From Isoetes taiwanensis (lineage: Eukaryota; Streptophyta; Lycopodiopsida; Isoetales; Isoetaceae), in NCBI GenBank assembly GCA_021234155.1, contig JAJEKV010000249.1, positions 186,001 to 250,000 of the forward strand: DNA of 64,000 nucleotides, read 5' to 3'. The notes beneath the pieces were generated by a model that had not been told where the DNA came from, ran no database searches, and worked only from the letters and a program-made list of their open reading frames with translations. The number at the start of each line of letters is the position of its first letter. Position 1 is the first letter of the stretch. Below are positions 34,815-46,379 of the stretch, one piece after another. The position numbers were made by a program, and so were the translations under genes.

Positions 34815-37800
34815 ATGGCGCTTGCAATTCCAATAGCTCATCGCGTTCTCCGTTCCTGCAGTGTAGCAACGTTTTCAACTTCATTACAACCCCTTCGCCT
34901 CACAGCTACCAAGGTTTGTGCATCTATCAAGAATTGCTCTAAGTTGTAGGGTTGAAGCATTATGATTATGCACCAATGGTGTTCCTGTGTCCAGATAGTT
35001 GTTGGGAAGCAATATTTGAATATCATTCAGCCCACAGACGTCGACGAAGTACTTGACATGTACATTCATCAAGGTGATGACTTAGAAGTTAGGAAGATTG
35101 TATACTCAGGGCTTAACATATTTTCCAGCATATGATCATATAGAGGGTCTTGCAGATACAAGATCCGGTCTTTCTAAAATAAAAAAATCTGATAGTTTCG
35201 CAACATATTTCCTGTGGTCCCGACATTTACATGCAGACAAGCTTGACCGAGATCCATATTGGTGTCAGATCTGGCCTTCTGCAATTGCTCTTTCAGAAGA
35301 GGTAGGTGTGTTAAACAAATGAAATAAGTTTGTTGACATCAACTTTTATTTGGAAGTTTGGACACGATCTTCTACGGCCTGTTCTATATGTACTTACATC
35401 ATTACGTTGTCTTACATATTTCCCATGAAATAACAGATTAAAAAATGATTGGAATGAGCCAGTTTGCTAGTCAGGGCCATGACAAGATTGCATGTCTTAT
35501 CTTGGAACTAAAACTGGAAGGCATATTCTACACGATATAATATATATGCCTTGTAACATGAGGTGGTCTCGTTCTTTATTTCTGGACTTATTTGGATAGC
35601 GTACTATAGTATGGCCTATAAGGGTGTGTAACCCCAATTTTTGAATGACTAGTCTTTGACTTATAGCTTGATGTGTAGTCTACCACGTGTGAGTATAGTA
35701 GACGATGCATATTTGAATTACATAATATTGGAAGTAAAAAAGTTTGGATGTTTTGTCTAATTTTTGTCATCTTTTGAATTGAATTGCAGATACTCCAGGA
35801 CCCTCGGCTCGTAGAAGGTTTCAATATTTGTGATTTGGGATGTGGTCTAGGCAAGCACGTTCCCTTTTGTTGCTTTATGGTGTAAATACATATGATATAT
35901 CATCCATATTCATGAATTGAAGCCAAAGGCATGCCCATTTTCTCTGTCAGATTCCTTGGTTATAGTCAATGGGGGTAAGAAAAGATAAGAGGAAGAATGT
36001 CCCAAATAATCATAGGATTGTATTATTAGAATCGTTATTGTTTTATAGAAAAATCAGATGTCAATTCGAGCAATTACAAGTTTATGGCTTTGTGGAAGCA
36101 CACCTCTGCAAGTGCTGGCCTTCTTAATTTAACATCTTATGTTAGGGCGGATGCAGTCTATAGCACTTTCATTGAAGTCAAAGCAATGCTCCAAAATGAA
36201 AGGAATGTACATCACCAGGCATTCACAATGACATCCACAAAGTTGAGAATACATGGTATTCTGGACTGCAATTGAATATTATTGTCACAACATTTCCTGC
36301 ACGTGGCAAGTGTAGTAGAAGGTGCCATTGGTTTGTTAGGTGCAGCACAAAATGCATGAATGACTTAAGCCAACAGCTACATTGTTAGATAAACCTTGAT
36401 GCTGGGCCTTGTTTATTGCAAAGGTATTGGATAGAGTATCATTCCACTTTTGGAGGAAACCCTAAGAGGTCGAATTTTTTACATACCTTCATATAAGAGT
36501 CTTATGGATGCACTTGTACAAGACTTTTATTGGGGATGAATCAACGGTGTGTATACTCATGGTAAGCAATTAGATAGATCAAGTTTAGAAAGACAGTAGA
36601 AGGAAATAAAAAACTTGTGTCTATCTAAGACCTTGTAAGAAGCTGCAGTCTCCTCTCAGCCGTTCAACCTATGGAGGAATTCTTCCATATGAATATTGCA
36701 GCTTTGAGTCCCTCTGGAAAGTAAATAATGTAGATGTTATGCAGGTTTAGGAGGCCTCACAGCTGCCCTGTCTGGAGCAAAACAGGTGACATGTTATTGC
36801 TATACATATCTTATTTGTATATTTTGCAATAATAAATAGTAAAGGTTCAGTTTTATGACAGGTGGTCTTTTATGACAGGGAGCCATATGCTTTAATCTGT
36901 TCCCTTCTCAGTTGTCATGAAAATATTCATGGGGTCGATACATATCTAAGATCAGTTTTAAACAAATTGCTTCTGGAGTATGCGCCCAGCAGCATGTCAG
37001 ATCCATGGAGTACTTTGTTAAACTCAATAGATAGGAACCAGTTGTCAGGAAACCAACGTCAGCATTACAGGTCGAGTGCAGAAATCAAAGCGGAACTCTT
37101 TGATTGGACTGCAAAAGGAACATCAATGCAATGCCATGATGTTGTGAGTATTTTGCTTTTTTGTATATTTATAGCCAATGCAATACATGGAACATTACTT
37201 TAGACGCTTTGATGCTTCGTAAAAGGGGTGGGGTCAATGAACCTGGGTTATTTGATAAATGGATACTATCAATTTCCATCTCTCGGAGGCGCATCGTTGG
37301 TTTTGACGGAGCTTGAATGAAGCCATTTGAAATAGGAAATCTATATGGTGCGGTTTTTCTCTAATTTTCTGATATTGTCCAAGGGTGGATGCTGCCGGTT
37401 TTCTAGAGCTTTCAAACATAAGCTTACCATTCAGTTTTTTGGCCGCTCAGATGTCTTCAGTGATTCAAAGTTGATAAGGAAATATAGTTAATGGTTCAGT
37501 GATTGGAAAGAGAGAAAATGTAAATCAAACATATTCATTAGGAGTGTAACCAAAACAAATTCATTGAGAGAGAAATTGATTAAAGGAGACTCACAAGATG
37601 CAGTAATATGAGCGGGAATTCTAGATATCTGAGATTTGTCCATGTCATGGATTATGATATGCTTATAGACATATTATGGTAAACATCGTCCTGTTTAAGC
37701 ATTTTCAGTTGCAGCCAATTGCAGTTTCCTGTCTTTTGCTTTGATTGTCAATGATTTATTGATGCTTCTGAAAATTAGATTAGACTAAGTCTACTGGGAA

Positions 37801-38508
37801 CCCAGATTGCTTTGAATGACTTGATTATACATCATAAGATAGAATAGAAACAACATTGAGGTAGCAGCACATCATTAGCTTGAACTTGATATCTCTGCCT
37901 ATTTTCACACTTGGATATGTGTATTGCAGCAAACAAGTATCATCTATGTTTTGTTGCTTTTCTTTGTTTCGGAGAGTCCATCCATATATAAATCTGAATC
38001 TCTTTTTTTCTTGAAGGTCATTGCGTGTGATGTATTATATGAAAGGTCATCAGTGCCTTTCATTGTTGACATAGTTGGAAAGCTCTTACAACGGTATATT
38101 CCATGCTATTTAAATTTTTGTTATAGTTTCTTACCTGAAATCCTTCTCCCTTTACTCTAAACTTGTTTTTGTAGTATCAGAGCGTGTATTAGAATAATTG
38201 CTCCAAATGAACTTAGAAAGTATAATGACACAATGATTTCAGCTATTTTCTGTTACATTTGTAGAACTGGGACCAGAGTTTTATTAGCTGATCCGGTAGA
38301 AAGAACTCCTGAAAATCGGAAGCTATTTATAGATTTGTTGAAGAATGAATTATCAGGCCAGGTGAGAAGCACAGATTTATGGTTTGTTTTAGATCAGAAA
38401 TCTCATTTCTCTCTGTTGCAGAAAAATGTCGTCCTGCGCAGGCAAGAAAGAGTGGTAGAAATGGATGGGAAGTTGACTAGGGTAGAAATTACACATATGG
38501 AGGCGTAA
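34815..38508 (+). CDS. METTL-type protein lysine methyltransferase (Methyltransf_16-like)
   Basis: Nine exons join in frame: 34815-34913, 34995-35073, 35237-35301, 35790-35850, 36745-36785, 36862-37143, 38017-38093, 38265-38361 and 38422-38508. The product is 295 aa. The intron after exon 4 has a GC donor (35851-35852) and the other introns are GT-AG. Residues 1-33 are basic and Ser/Thr/Leu-rich (MALAIPIAHRVLRSCSVATF), possibly a transit peptide. SAM-binding motif I is DLGCGLGLGGLTAALSGAKQ near residues 96-115, post-I is VVFYDREP, and motif IV is VIACDVLYE from residue 210. A TRVLLADP strand and a short C-terminal beta segment complete the seven-beta-strand fold. DPYWCQIWPSAIALSEEI is the family's N-terminal signature, as in METTL20/21/23-like lysine methyltransferases. 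The substrate is unknown. The gene looks intact. Introns 3, 4 and 6 (488-894 bases) hold no recognised insertion. Confidence 0.88.
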
Positions 38509-38905
38509 ACTTGGAACTGGATGTTTCCAAAATTCCTCTCCTAGTAATGGTGTTTGTCTCCACTTCCAACTGGGTTTCTTGTATTTGTATGTATATGTTA
38601 CATTCAATGGAACTGCAGAGATAAACGAAGAATTTCTGCAAGCTGGCTCTGTTCTATTGGCCGCCATTGAGGAAATGGCATATGTGGAATAGAGCTTTAT
38701 GATACAAATGCCTCAAGTGCATTCTCAAACTTAGTTGTTTGTCTGCAAAATATAACAAGTGTCCTTGGACGTGCCATTTGGCTTGTCCCAGTATTATTCT
38801 CCACTCTGTTGCTAATGTCTTGTAAAGCTGGTTCAGATGAAAAAACTGGCTGAAATCCTCCAGCTGGACTGTTACTATTCTCCGATCTGGCATCAAATAA
38901 GTTGT

Positions 38906-39319
38906 TTACGGTATCTGATTTATGAAGTTCTCTTGCACTTTTAAAGCTTGTAGCAGCCTTCTTAGCTGCCGTTGGCGTAAGAATGAACATGGATTAAAAG
39001 CGGAACCTACAAGTTCCCTTAACAATCCATTTCTGCTTATCGAAGGTGCAAACTCTCCTTCACCAACCATGATAATTTTAATAACACCACTTTCAGGTGG
39101 CAGGGAATTGTCACCTAAAGCTTCCATCTGTGAAGTTCCAAAGTCATTGTTTTTATAATAACGCAAAGGAAGAAAAAGCCAAAGCATTCTATCCTTGTTG
39201 GTTGAAGCAGGATAATACCTTCGATAAGCATTTACTTGGACGCATAAAATTTTGTACGAAGGGTCCTCTGCGGTGAATGAAGCAATTCTTCTGATGGAGC
39301 TGCCCTCTACACAAAGCAT
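38906..39319 (-). CDS. Hypothetical open frame, convergent with the methyltransferase
   Basis: A 137-codon frame reads SYKILCVQVNAYRRYYPAST, then MLWLFLPLRYYKNNDFG and a Gln/Arg/Leu-rich end (FLRQRQLRRLLQALKVQENF). A pyrimidine tract and AG occur just inside its start, so it may be an internal or last exon of a gene on the minus strand. A second open frame overlaps its end and continues to 38697. I recognise no family. Confidence 0.3.
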   Translation of the reverse strand: MLCVEGSSIRRIASFTAEDPSYKILCVQVNAYRRYYPASTNKDRMLWLFLPLRYYKNNDFGTSQMEALGDNSLPPESGVIKIIMVGEGEFAPSISRNGLLRELVGSAFNPCSFLRQRQLRRLLQALKVQENFINQIP

Positions 39320-39329
39320 GATACCGTGT

Positions 39330-40190
39330 TTACAAGAAAAGAATCAAAACTGGCAATCGCTAAATCAAACAAGAAAAAAAAAGGTATTAAGCTTATAGCT
39401 GCAAATGTGCCTTTGCTAAAAATGATCCGTTTGGCGATGACAGAAGAAGAAGAACATAGAAGCATAAAAAGGGGATTTCTATTCGCACGTCAATATCTGG
39501 ATTTGGTGTACAAACCCAAATCCTTTTCAGATAGATACTGACACAGTGCAGCTGAGAGACATCTGAGAGAATCATATTAAGTATCAGCTATGTCCAAAAC
39601 TGATCGAGATTGACATGTCCCATGGGTCACAAATTCAAGGGTGACTGCTTAAGCCAATGTGGTCATAACATGGGACACTTGAAACGTTTCATGCTTTGTG
39701 GCATTGGGTTCCTTATGCCGTTTCTCGTGGTCTCTTCTTTTTAGGTGGCGTGAGTTCACCAGAAAACATGGTATGATGTTGCGCAATACAGCTTGCCTTT
39801 TGATCTAGGCGACAAAAACATGAACTTATTGTTCAGATGCTCACCGCACAAGATCCCAAGCCTGAAGCCGTTGCAATACACCAAAGTTCATACATGTATC
39901 CCCGTGAAACAAATAAATGACTAACAAAAGAATAAAGAATTACATAATTTTTCTTTGAGCTGCTACTTATATGACTATATAATACAAAAAAATATATTTT
40001 GTCACGCAAAGCATCTTGAAATCTTGATATTGTTAAAATAATCAACACCGACAATCTTATCTTCCAATACTGCATGAACAATACCTGATCTCATAAACCC
40101 CGCACATTTTCTCGCGTAGCATGAATAAATCCAGAATTACAAGAGGTGGGAATCAAGGCCATCTGTGTTTACATGTCCTAAGTATCATAA
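39330..40190. other. No gene recognised
   Basis: No coding, repeat or RNA signal could be supported. Short open frames at 39326-39541 and 39833-40081 have no recognisable content. Confidence 0.4.
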
Positions 40191-40194
40191 ACAC

Positions 40195-40690
40195 ATGTAG
40201 CATCATTGGTATTTTAGAGCATTGCATGAGCATTTATGAGCAGATTTTAAAGGCTGGACTTGATTATAAAAACTCCGGGCAACTAGTAGCATAGGGGAGA
40301 TAGAACTTTCGAGATGCATGCAGGCTGCAAATGTGCTACAATATGATATTATTTTGTGGAATAGTCTTGTTGATATCTGAGTAGATATGCATAGTGCTTG
40401 ATAGTTTGCCAAATCGTGATCCTACTTGAAATACAATGGTTAATAGATATAGTCACCATGGAGAGCATCTTCTTGCCCTAGAATGCTTTCAAACCAGGGC
40501 ATTCATCCAAATAGTGTAACATTTCTGAGGTCCTAGGCCAACAAAATCTGAGACGAATTACTCAACCAAACTGTTGTATCATGGGATGGAATTATCGCAC
40601 AGCTTGGGGATGTCCATTCCTAGAGAGTGGTGTTGAACCTGACTTCTATGACTATCTTTACTGCATTTACTAATTTGGGGTCAACAACAA
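40195..40690 (+). pseudogene. Second PPR pseudogene fragment
   Basis: The plus strand keeps QILKAGLDYKNSGQLVA (about 40240-40290), a frame-shifted block resembling DIILWNSLVDIY (about 40340-40380), DSLPNRDP (about 40400), and a block resembling NTMVNRYSHHGEHLLALECF (about 40430-40490). These are standard PLS-type PPR repeat edges. Stops interrupt every repeat. It lies 140 bases downstream of the dephospho-CoA kinase stop, on the opposite strand. Confidence 0.7.
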
Positions 40691-40827
40691 GATACTGCTG
40701 CTAGTCATGAATAAGGCTACAACAAAATTATATAAGGCCAACAATAGTATTCGATCAATATATTATTCTATAGCACACAAATTTAGCATTTGTTGTGACT
40801 TCAGAGCAACAACATCATAAGATAAAG

Positions 40828-41938
40828 TCAAGACATCCACAGGAATAATCCAACAATTGCAATAGCTGCAAATCCTCCTCTTGAAAGGAGCAGCTCTTTC
40901 CAACTTTGGGTTGCAACTAATTTATTTTTCACTTCAATAACTTTTTCTTTTGTTTCCTCCAGCGTTCCTGAATTATCTAAAACAATGTCGGCATGCTGAC
41001 ATTTCCATTCCAGTGGAAGTTGTGCTTTTATCCTTTTCTGTGCCTCTTCCCTTGAAAAACCATTTCTCGCAATCAATCGTGCTTCTTGAGTTTCTTCATC
41101 AACCCAAACAACAATCACTGGATTTGTGAACCTGTTAAGTTTGTGTTCAAATAGGAGTGGCACATCAAGGATGACTACCCTTGTTCCTGCAATCCAATGC
41201 TTGAAAACTTCCACAAACATGCCAGAAAGTATTGGCAAAGAAAGGGCGCTGCAAAGAAAAGTAAAAGCCATTCAATGACACAATTCGCATGTTAAATGAC
41301 ACAATTCCAACATGGCAAGTATGAATTATAATCAATATATGTTCCAAGGCACATAGTCCAAAACATTTTCAAGTTAGAAACTCATGTGTGTCAGTACAGA
41401 GATTGTCTTGAGGCAAGCAACTCAAGTTGGGACTCAAAAGAGTTTAGGTGCCATCCTGGTAACTTTGAAATGATGGTCCATGTTAAACAACATCGGAAGC
41501 AAATAAAAGTAATGAAATTGGGAAAATGTATCCTACTGTAAATCTACCAGTCTCCAATTATCCTTTTTTGAATCGAGATCTTTCTGTGCAAAGGAAAACA
41601 ATGAAAGAAGAACTTACGAATTTAATTTTTGTCGTTTTCCAGAATCAGAGAAAACAATCTCGCCAAGCTTAGGACGATTTACTTCCCCATCATCACGAAG
41701 AATCTCAGGACCAAAAATTGACACTACTCTCTTCCATCCCCATGTATTCTTTGCCAATGCGGCCTATAAATTCAGAAAATATCACCACATCTGCTCTAAC
41801 GTGAGCTAATCTAGATTGGCAGGTACTCACGTGGGCGATTTTATCTGCATCAATAATAGGCAGGCCTTGATCCTGAAGCTCCTTAGAGACTGTGCTCTTG
41901 CCGGAGGCGATGCCTCCAGTTAGACCTACTAGTCGCAT
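40828..41938 (-). CDS. COAE: Dephospho-CoA kinase
   Basis: Three exons (41938-41831, 41763-41618, 41248-40828) join in frame to 224 aa. The enzyme phosphorylates the ribose 3'-OH of dephospho-CoA with ATP in the last step of CoA synthesis. The P-loop is [12 protein letters not shown] (residues 5-16) and the Walker-B-like DADKIAH follows. The substrate-binding parts [20 protein letters not shown] and [16 protein letters not shown] are also present. A C-terminal hydrophobic stretch (about residues 207-222, [15 protein letters not shown]) probably anchors the protein in a membrane, as in plant homologues of similar length (about 230 aa). The start is ATG 41938; a reading extending to 41950 would need GTG. 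The gene looks intact. Confidence 0.93.
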
Positions 41939-42205
41939 TTTGGGCAGCACTAATTAGAACCCTAAAAATATTTTTCTTAAAGTCTGTCTAAAGATGTGGT
42001 TTTCCTTCCAATTTGATTCATTTCCTTTCTGGTTGTGATTCAGACACAACAGAGACTGATGCTGCTAACCACAAGAAGAGCCAATTCATTGGCGTGAGAG
42101 GCAATGAAGAACTCGCAGATGACTTTTAATCTGAAGGGAGCAAATCATCAAGATGATGAAGATGACATTCGTCCTTGTTAATGTATGTATGTAAGGAATT
42201 TTTTA
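41939..42205. promoter_or_regulatory. Upstream region of dephospho-CoA kinase
   Basis: The sequence upstream of ATG 41938 on the minus strand. It may serve a divergent transcript, but no gene was recognised on the plus side. Confidence 0.3.
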
Positions 42206-42207
42206 TG

Positions 42208-42396
42208 TACTAGGGAATCTACGCCCCGAGGGCATTCCACCGAGGAATTTCCGAGGCGGCGCCGCCAGCCGAGGCGGCGCACGAGCGGCGGAGGCGCGCG
42301 AGCGCCGCCGAGGCGAGGCCCGCCGAGGAATATTCCGAGGGGGATGCCCGAGGGCGAATCTTTTCACGTAATCCCACGTAGGGGTGGGATTACGAG
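42208..42396. repeat. CCGAGG-rich GC block with a 31-bp palindrome
   Basis: A GC-rich island of CCGAGG/GCGGCG words (42208-42360) lies in AT-rich DNA. It is followed at 42366-42396 by CGTAATCCCAC and GTGGGATTACG arms around a short loop. The palindrome has a near match, inverted, at 53911-53938. This could be a transposon end, but no partner border was proven. Confidence 0.6.
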
Positions 42397-42464
42397 CAGT
42401 AATTTTTTTTTTCGCTTCATTCCGTGGCCGATTCTCGCCGGTATAGTTAGCGCTTGTTACGATG

Positions 42465-42946
42465 GATTCCGGCGAGGCGCCGTGTTAGTTAGATAGGATT
42501 TTGTTAAAGAAATTTCATGTTCTTCAAGTTTCTTGAAAGTTGTTCGAGTTTTTTGGAGTAGAGGCACTTAGAGGCGACTTACGGCGACTTTGTTCTCGGC
42601 TTTTTTTTGTTTGGTGAGGATACGGCTTGAAGAATCTTTTTTTCAACATTTTTCTTGTAAATCTAACTTGTTCTTTCCGTTCTTTGTTAGGTTCTTGGTT
42701 ACGTCGATTCCGGTGGTGCCGTGTTAGTTAGATAGCATTTTGTTAAAGAAATTTCATGTTCTTCAAGTTTCTTGAAACTTGTTCGAGTTTTTTGGAGTAG
42801 AGGCACTTCCGGGCAGCTTCTGGCGACTTTCTTCTCGGTTATATTTTGTTTGGTGAGGATACGCTTGAAGAATCTGTTTATTCTGCTGTTTTTTTGTAAA
42901 TCTAACTTGTTCTTTCTGTTCTTTGTTAGGTTCTTGGTTCTGGCAC
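42465..42946 (+). repeat. Tandem duplication of a 241-bp unit
   Basis: Units start at 42465 and 42706, each with gattccgg. They share the runs gttagttagata, tgttaaagaaatttcatgtt, ttttttggagtagaggcact and taaatctaacttgttctttc, at roughly 90 percent identity by eye. A ctttgttag|gttcttgg splice-acceptor-like site ends each unit. The sequence looks like leader or intron DNA, and no ORF spans it. Confidence 0.85.
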
Positions 42947-43340
42947 GTCATTACGAGATCTGTTGGCGAGAAACTAGTGTTTTTTATAAACTATTTTACA
43001 TGCAGTTACCTTTTCTTGATTACGGTTTTTTGTTCGGCGGTAGATTTTCGTCTTACAATCTTGTGAGCAAGGTACATTACAAGCAGATAATATTACTTGT
43101 GGCTGTGAAGCTCTCCTTTGAAGGTCATGGCTATGGCTACCCTGATATTTGAACCGGCTGCGCCACTGTGCAAGTTATTACTTTGCTTCATGTGGATTCC
43201 CTTTTTCGCCATGACTCGATCATTGTCCAGTCTTCGGCTAATCCTGGTGCTGCTAATTTGGCCCCTTCTTTTGCATATCTGCATGCCAGAGCTAAGATTT
43301 CTTTAGTGACTCGAGCCATGACTAGCTGTGCATACCATTG
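42947..43340. other. Unassigned; short open frames
   Basis: Overlapping plus-strand frames (for example LLHVDSLFRHDSIIVQSSAN near 43185-43245) have protein-like composition but match nothing I know. They might be a fragment of the element that carries the 241-bp repeats. Confidence 0.3.
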
Positions 43341-43345
43341 TGGGT

Positions 43346-43815
43346 TTTTTTAAGATAACAACCAACACATAATTACCATTAACATTAATTAACACAACCA
43401 TTGGGTCCAACACATTTAAATTAAAATCCCCCTAAACCCCCTTTGGTTTGGGTGCATATTCACACGGGGGGTGACTCCGGGCAACGAGAGCTGTTGGATA
43501 GGCATATTCACCCCTTATTCCTTAATCTACACCGTACGTAAAGTTCCTCGTTTGTGGGGTATGCAAGTACAAAATTTGCTATCTGGTATAACAAGATTTG
43601 CAAAATACTATAAGATTTCGCCAAAATACTATATGGTGTTAATTTTGTGCGTGCCAAATATAATTATAAGGGCTCACGCCCCTACGTCACCCCGTGTGAA
43701 TATGCACCCAAACCAAAGGGGGTTTAAGGGGGATTTTAATTTAAATGTGTTGGACCCAATGGTTGTGTTAATTAATGTTAATGGTAATTATGTGTTGGTT
43801 GTTATCTTAAAAAAT
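43346..43815. mobile_element. Foldback MITE with 123-bp terminal inverted repeats
   Basis: The left arm (43351-43475) and right arm (43686-43810) are inverted copies, nearly identical over about 123 bases with only two small indels seen. They begin at ttaagataacaacc and end inward at cacac(g)ngtgac. The unpaired centre is 210 bases with no ORF. A transcript would form a very long hairpin. The exact outer border and target duplication are uncertain because both ends run into T/A tracts. Confidence 0.9.
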
Positions 43816-45019
43816 TTTGAACCCCTTAGGGCCCTAACAAAAAACAAACATTTATCTATGTGCACTTAGTTACACATTGACCAAAATGTTAAAGAATACA
43901 ACTTTGCATACATAAAACACAAGTATTTAGAAAACACCATTGTTATTTTCGTCCTTGTCAACTTCAAATTTAAGAATGTGATTTAACATTCTCTCTAGTT
44001 TACACCCCTTACTCCAAAACTATGGCGTTGTACAATGTTCACAATAAAGGATGCCATTCCCAAGGTAAACAAACCATCTTTGAAAGCATTACAATCTATA
44101 CCTAAGAACCTATCTCGACCTAATCATTGCTATAAACTTTGATACAAGCACCTTAGATACAAGCACCTTCAATGCTCGAAGGGCACATCTGCTTTGTTCG
44201 ACAATTAAATCTGACTTCAAAATCATAAAAGTTTAATTCATCGTAATTAAATGACGAACTACGCAGATTTCTTGATGAGTTGATGATACGCAAAGTCAAG
44301 TCTTCTAATAATGGCATGGGTTAAAGGGAAAAATTCTACCTACAAAAAGCTATGAATCAACAGAACCTCTGTAGCAAGCACAAGTGCTGGCGCATTGGCA
44401 AGAACCGAGGTAAAGCAAGTACTTTTCAAGAATGTTTGCAAGAATAGACCAAAATGGGTGGCCGACGACTCACATTACAAAGGCACTATCTGAAGCCTCT
44501 GCTTTTTTATGCATATTTAAAATAGAATCTTTCTGATGAAGAAATGCGTTCAGAAGTGGTTCAACCCAAATAATCCAAAATGTTCGAATGGTATGGCGGA
44601 TGCAAGAAAGAAATAGACATTATTAAGAAATAGACATTAATATCATAATCAATGAGAGACCAAATAAGATTGCTTATCTTGAATGGTTTCCTCGGACCAA
44701 TGCTATAACTCCCTCTGCTCCCAATACCTTTGTGCATTTCAAAAATCTGTCTTAGCCACCAATAAAAACCTGGCCGATTATCACAACTGCTTGCTTCTGC
44801 AGAAGTGCTTGCTTCTGCATGTTTACTGTTGCTAATTGGGCTTCTTAAATAAGAAGTCTCTTTCACTGCCACAAATTCCCAGGCGGTTAGCAAAGGCTTC
44901 ATGTGTCTGCTTCACTGCCACCGACTACGAGAGCAAAGCAATAGCATGGTCAGACATGAATTATACAAACAAATAGTAGAGTCGGAAAGAACTTGTAGAA
45001 GAAACCCTGTCAAAACATG
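43816..45019. other. No gene clearly recognised
   Basis: A minus-strand open frame at 44902-44561 (WEFVAVKETSYLRSPISNSK, then a Ser/Ala-rich part) and adjacent splice-like sites near 44930 could be host exons interrupted by the CACTA element to the right. No family was identified. Confidence 0.3.
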
Positions 45020-46012
45020 ATTCACAACAAGAAAAGGGTCATTTAGCGACGTCTATAGCGACGTCTGAACGACGTCTATACGACGTCTGATGGCGTCGCC
45101 TGAGGCGTCTCCACGTGACGCGTCGCAGGAACCGTCGCATCGCGGCGTCGTCGTCGCATGCGACGTCGGCGGCGTCGCTTCGGGCGTCAGCGAGCGGCGT
45201 GACTTCGAGGCGTGCCTCGAGGGCGTCGCTCGCCGGCGTCGCGTCGCGACGATGGCGTCGCGGCGGCGTGGTGGGCTTAAAAAAAAAAAAAAAAAAATTT
45301 AAAAAAAAAAATTAAAAAAAATTAAAAAAAAAAATAAAAAAAGGAAAGAATTTTAATAGTTAGTTACAATATCATATACAAGAGGCTTAGTAGTGGCTAT
45401 CTTTACGTGTTCCCTGTTAGGGGAAAACCCGTATAGCCAATTCTATAACAATCGACCAATATTAGACAATGACATTGAAAGTTAGCGTGAACTAAGAGTT
45501 TATAGCACTTACGAATCTATTTGCCGCCGAGAACCCAAGTGAGGCGAATTCGTTTGCTTGAAGTTGCCTTGGCGGTCAGGTGAGGCGGAATTTTTTCTTG
45601 GAATCCTTTGCACGCGTTGAAAGTGATCGATTGCAAGGAATACAACATGACAAGTTAAATGTCTTATTTGAATTGAGCGAATGGCAACAAATAACAAATA
45701 CCTTGATATCTTCCTTATGGATGATTAAGTGGTTTAGGGACCTTTGACCAATCGCCTCCCAATTTTTTGGCATTCGACTTCAATTTTGCAATCACTCTTT
45801 GCCTTTTCTATAAATCGATAGATTAACACAAAACAAAAGAATAAAAATAAGACTATGACTAGGTCATGTACCTTCTTTTTGAGCGACTCCCCATCATCGA
45901 AATGAGCCCCTTCCAAATCTGGATTAGTCGGATTAAAAGCTAGAGTTGGCTAACATACGCTTTAGGGTTATAAGCTAGATTTGGCCACCTCTACCTAAGA
46001 ATTACAAGAAAA

Positions 46013-46295
46013 GTCGACTTGGACCCGAACACCTGGTCGTCTCCACTCGTAATGGAGCCTACCGTGCCCTTGAACAAGCCACTACAATTTTATTTTAAAC
46101 CTAAAAATAACAAGTGGTACGTGGACTTGAACCCGCATGCGTGGCCCTCTCCACTCTAGGTGGAGCAGTAGTGCCCTTGAACAAGCCACTCCTTAACCTA
46201 GGAAAAATATATGATCGTAGTGAAGTGGACTTGAACGGGGTACATGGTCCTCCCCACTCTAGGTGGAGCCGACCCGTGCCCTTGAACAAGCCACT
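46013..46295 (-). repeat. Three tandem tRNA-like units inside the CACTA element
   Basis: Units lie at 46013-46086, 46111-46190 and 46218-46295. On the minus strand each has TGGCTTGTTCAAGGGCA near its 5' end (box A-like). Each also has a perfect-looking GGGTTCAAGTCC or close variant (box B) near its 3' end. A short central hairpin (CTCCAC loop GTGGAG in unit two) and matching AGTGG/CCACT ends complete the unit. They look like tRNA pseudogenes or SINE heads. A functional cloverleaf was not obtained. Confidence 0.6.
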
Positions 46296-46379
46296 CCATC
46301 AATTTTTTTTAACCTGCTTAAAATTATAAAAATAAAATGCAAGCGCGATCAACTTACCAAAAGAAGCGTGTGTAACAAG

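Noticed and set aside
35098-35322. Open frame overlapping methyltransferase exon 3
   Set aside because: Joining 35073 to 35237 gives a seamless family signature, so the extra upstream residues are intron.
45090-45315. Arg-rich open frames at the left end of the CACTA element
   Set aside because: They are produced by CGTC-rich subterminal repeats followed by an A-run.
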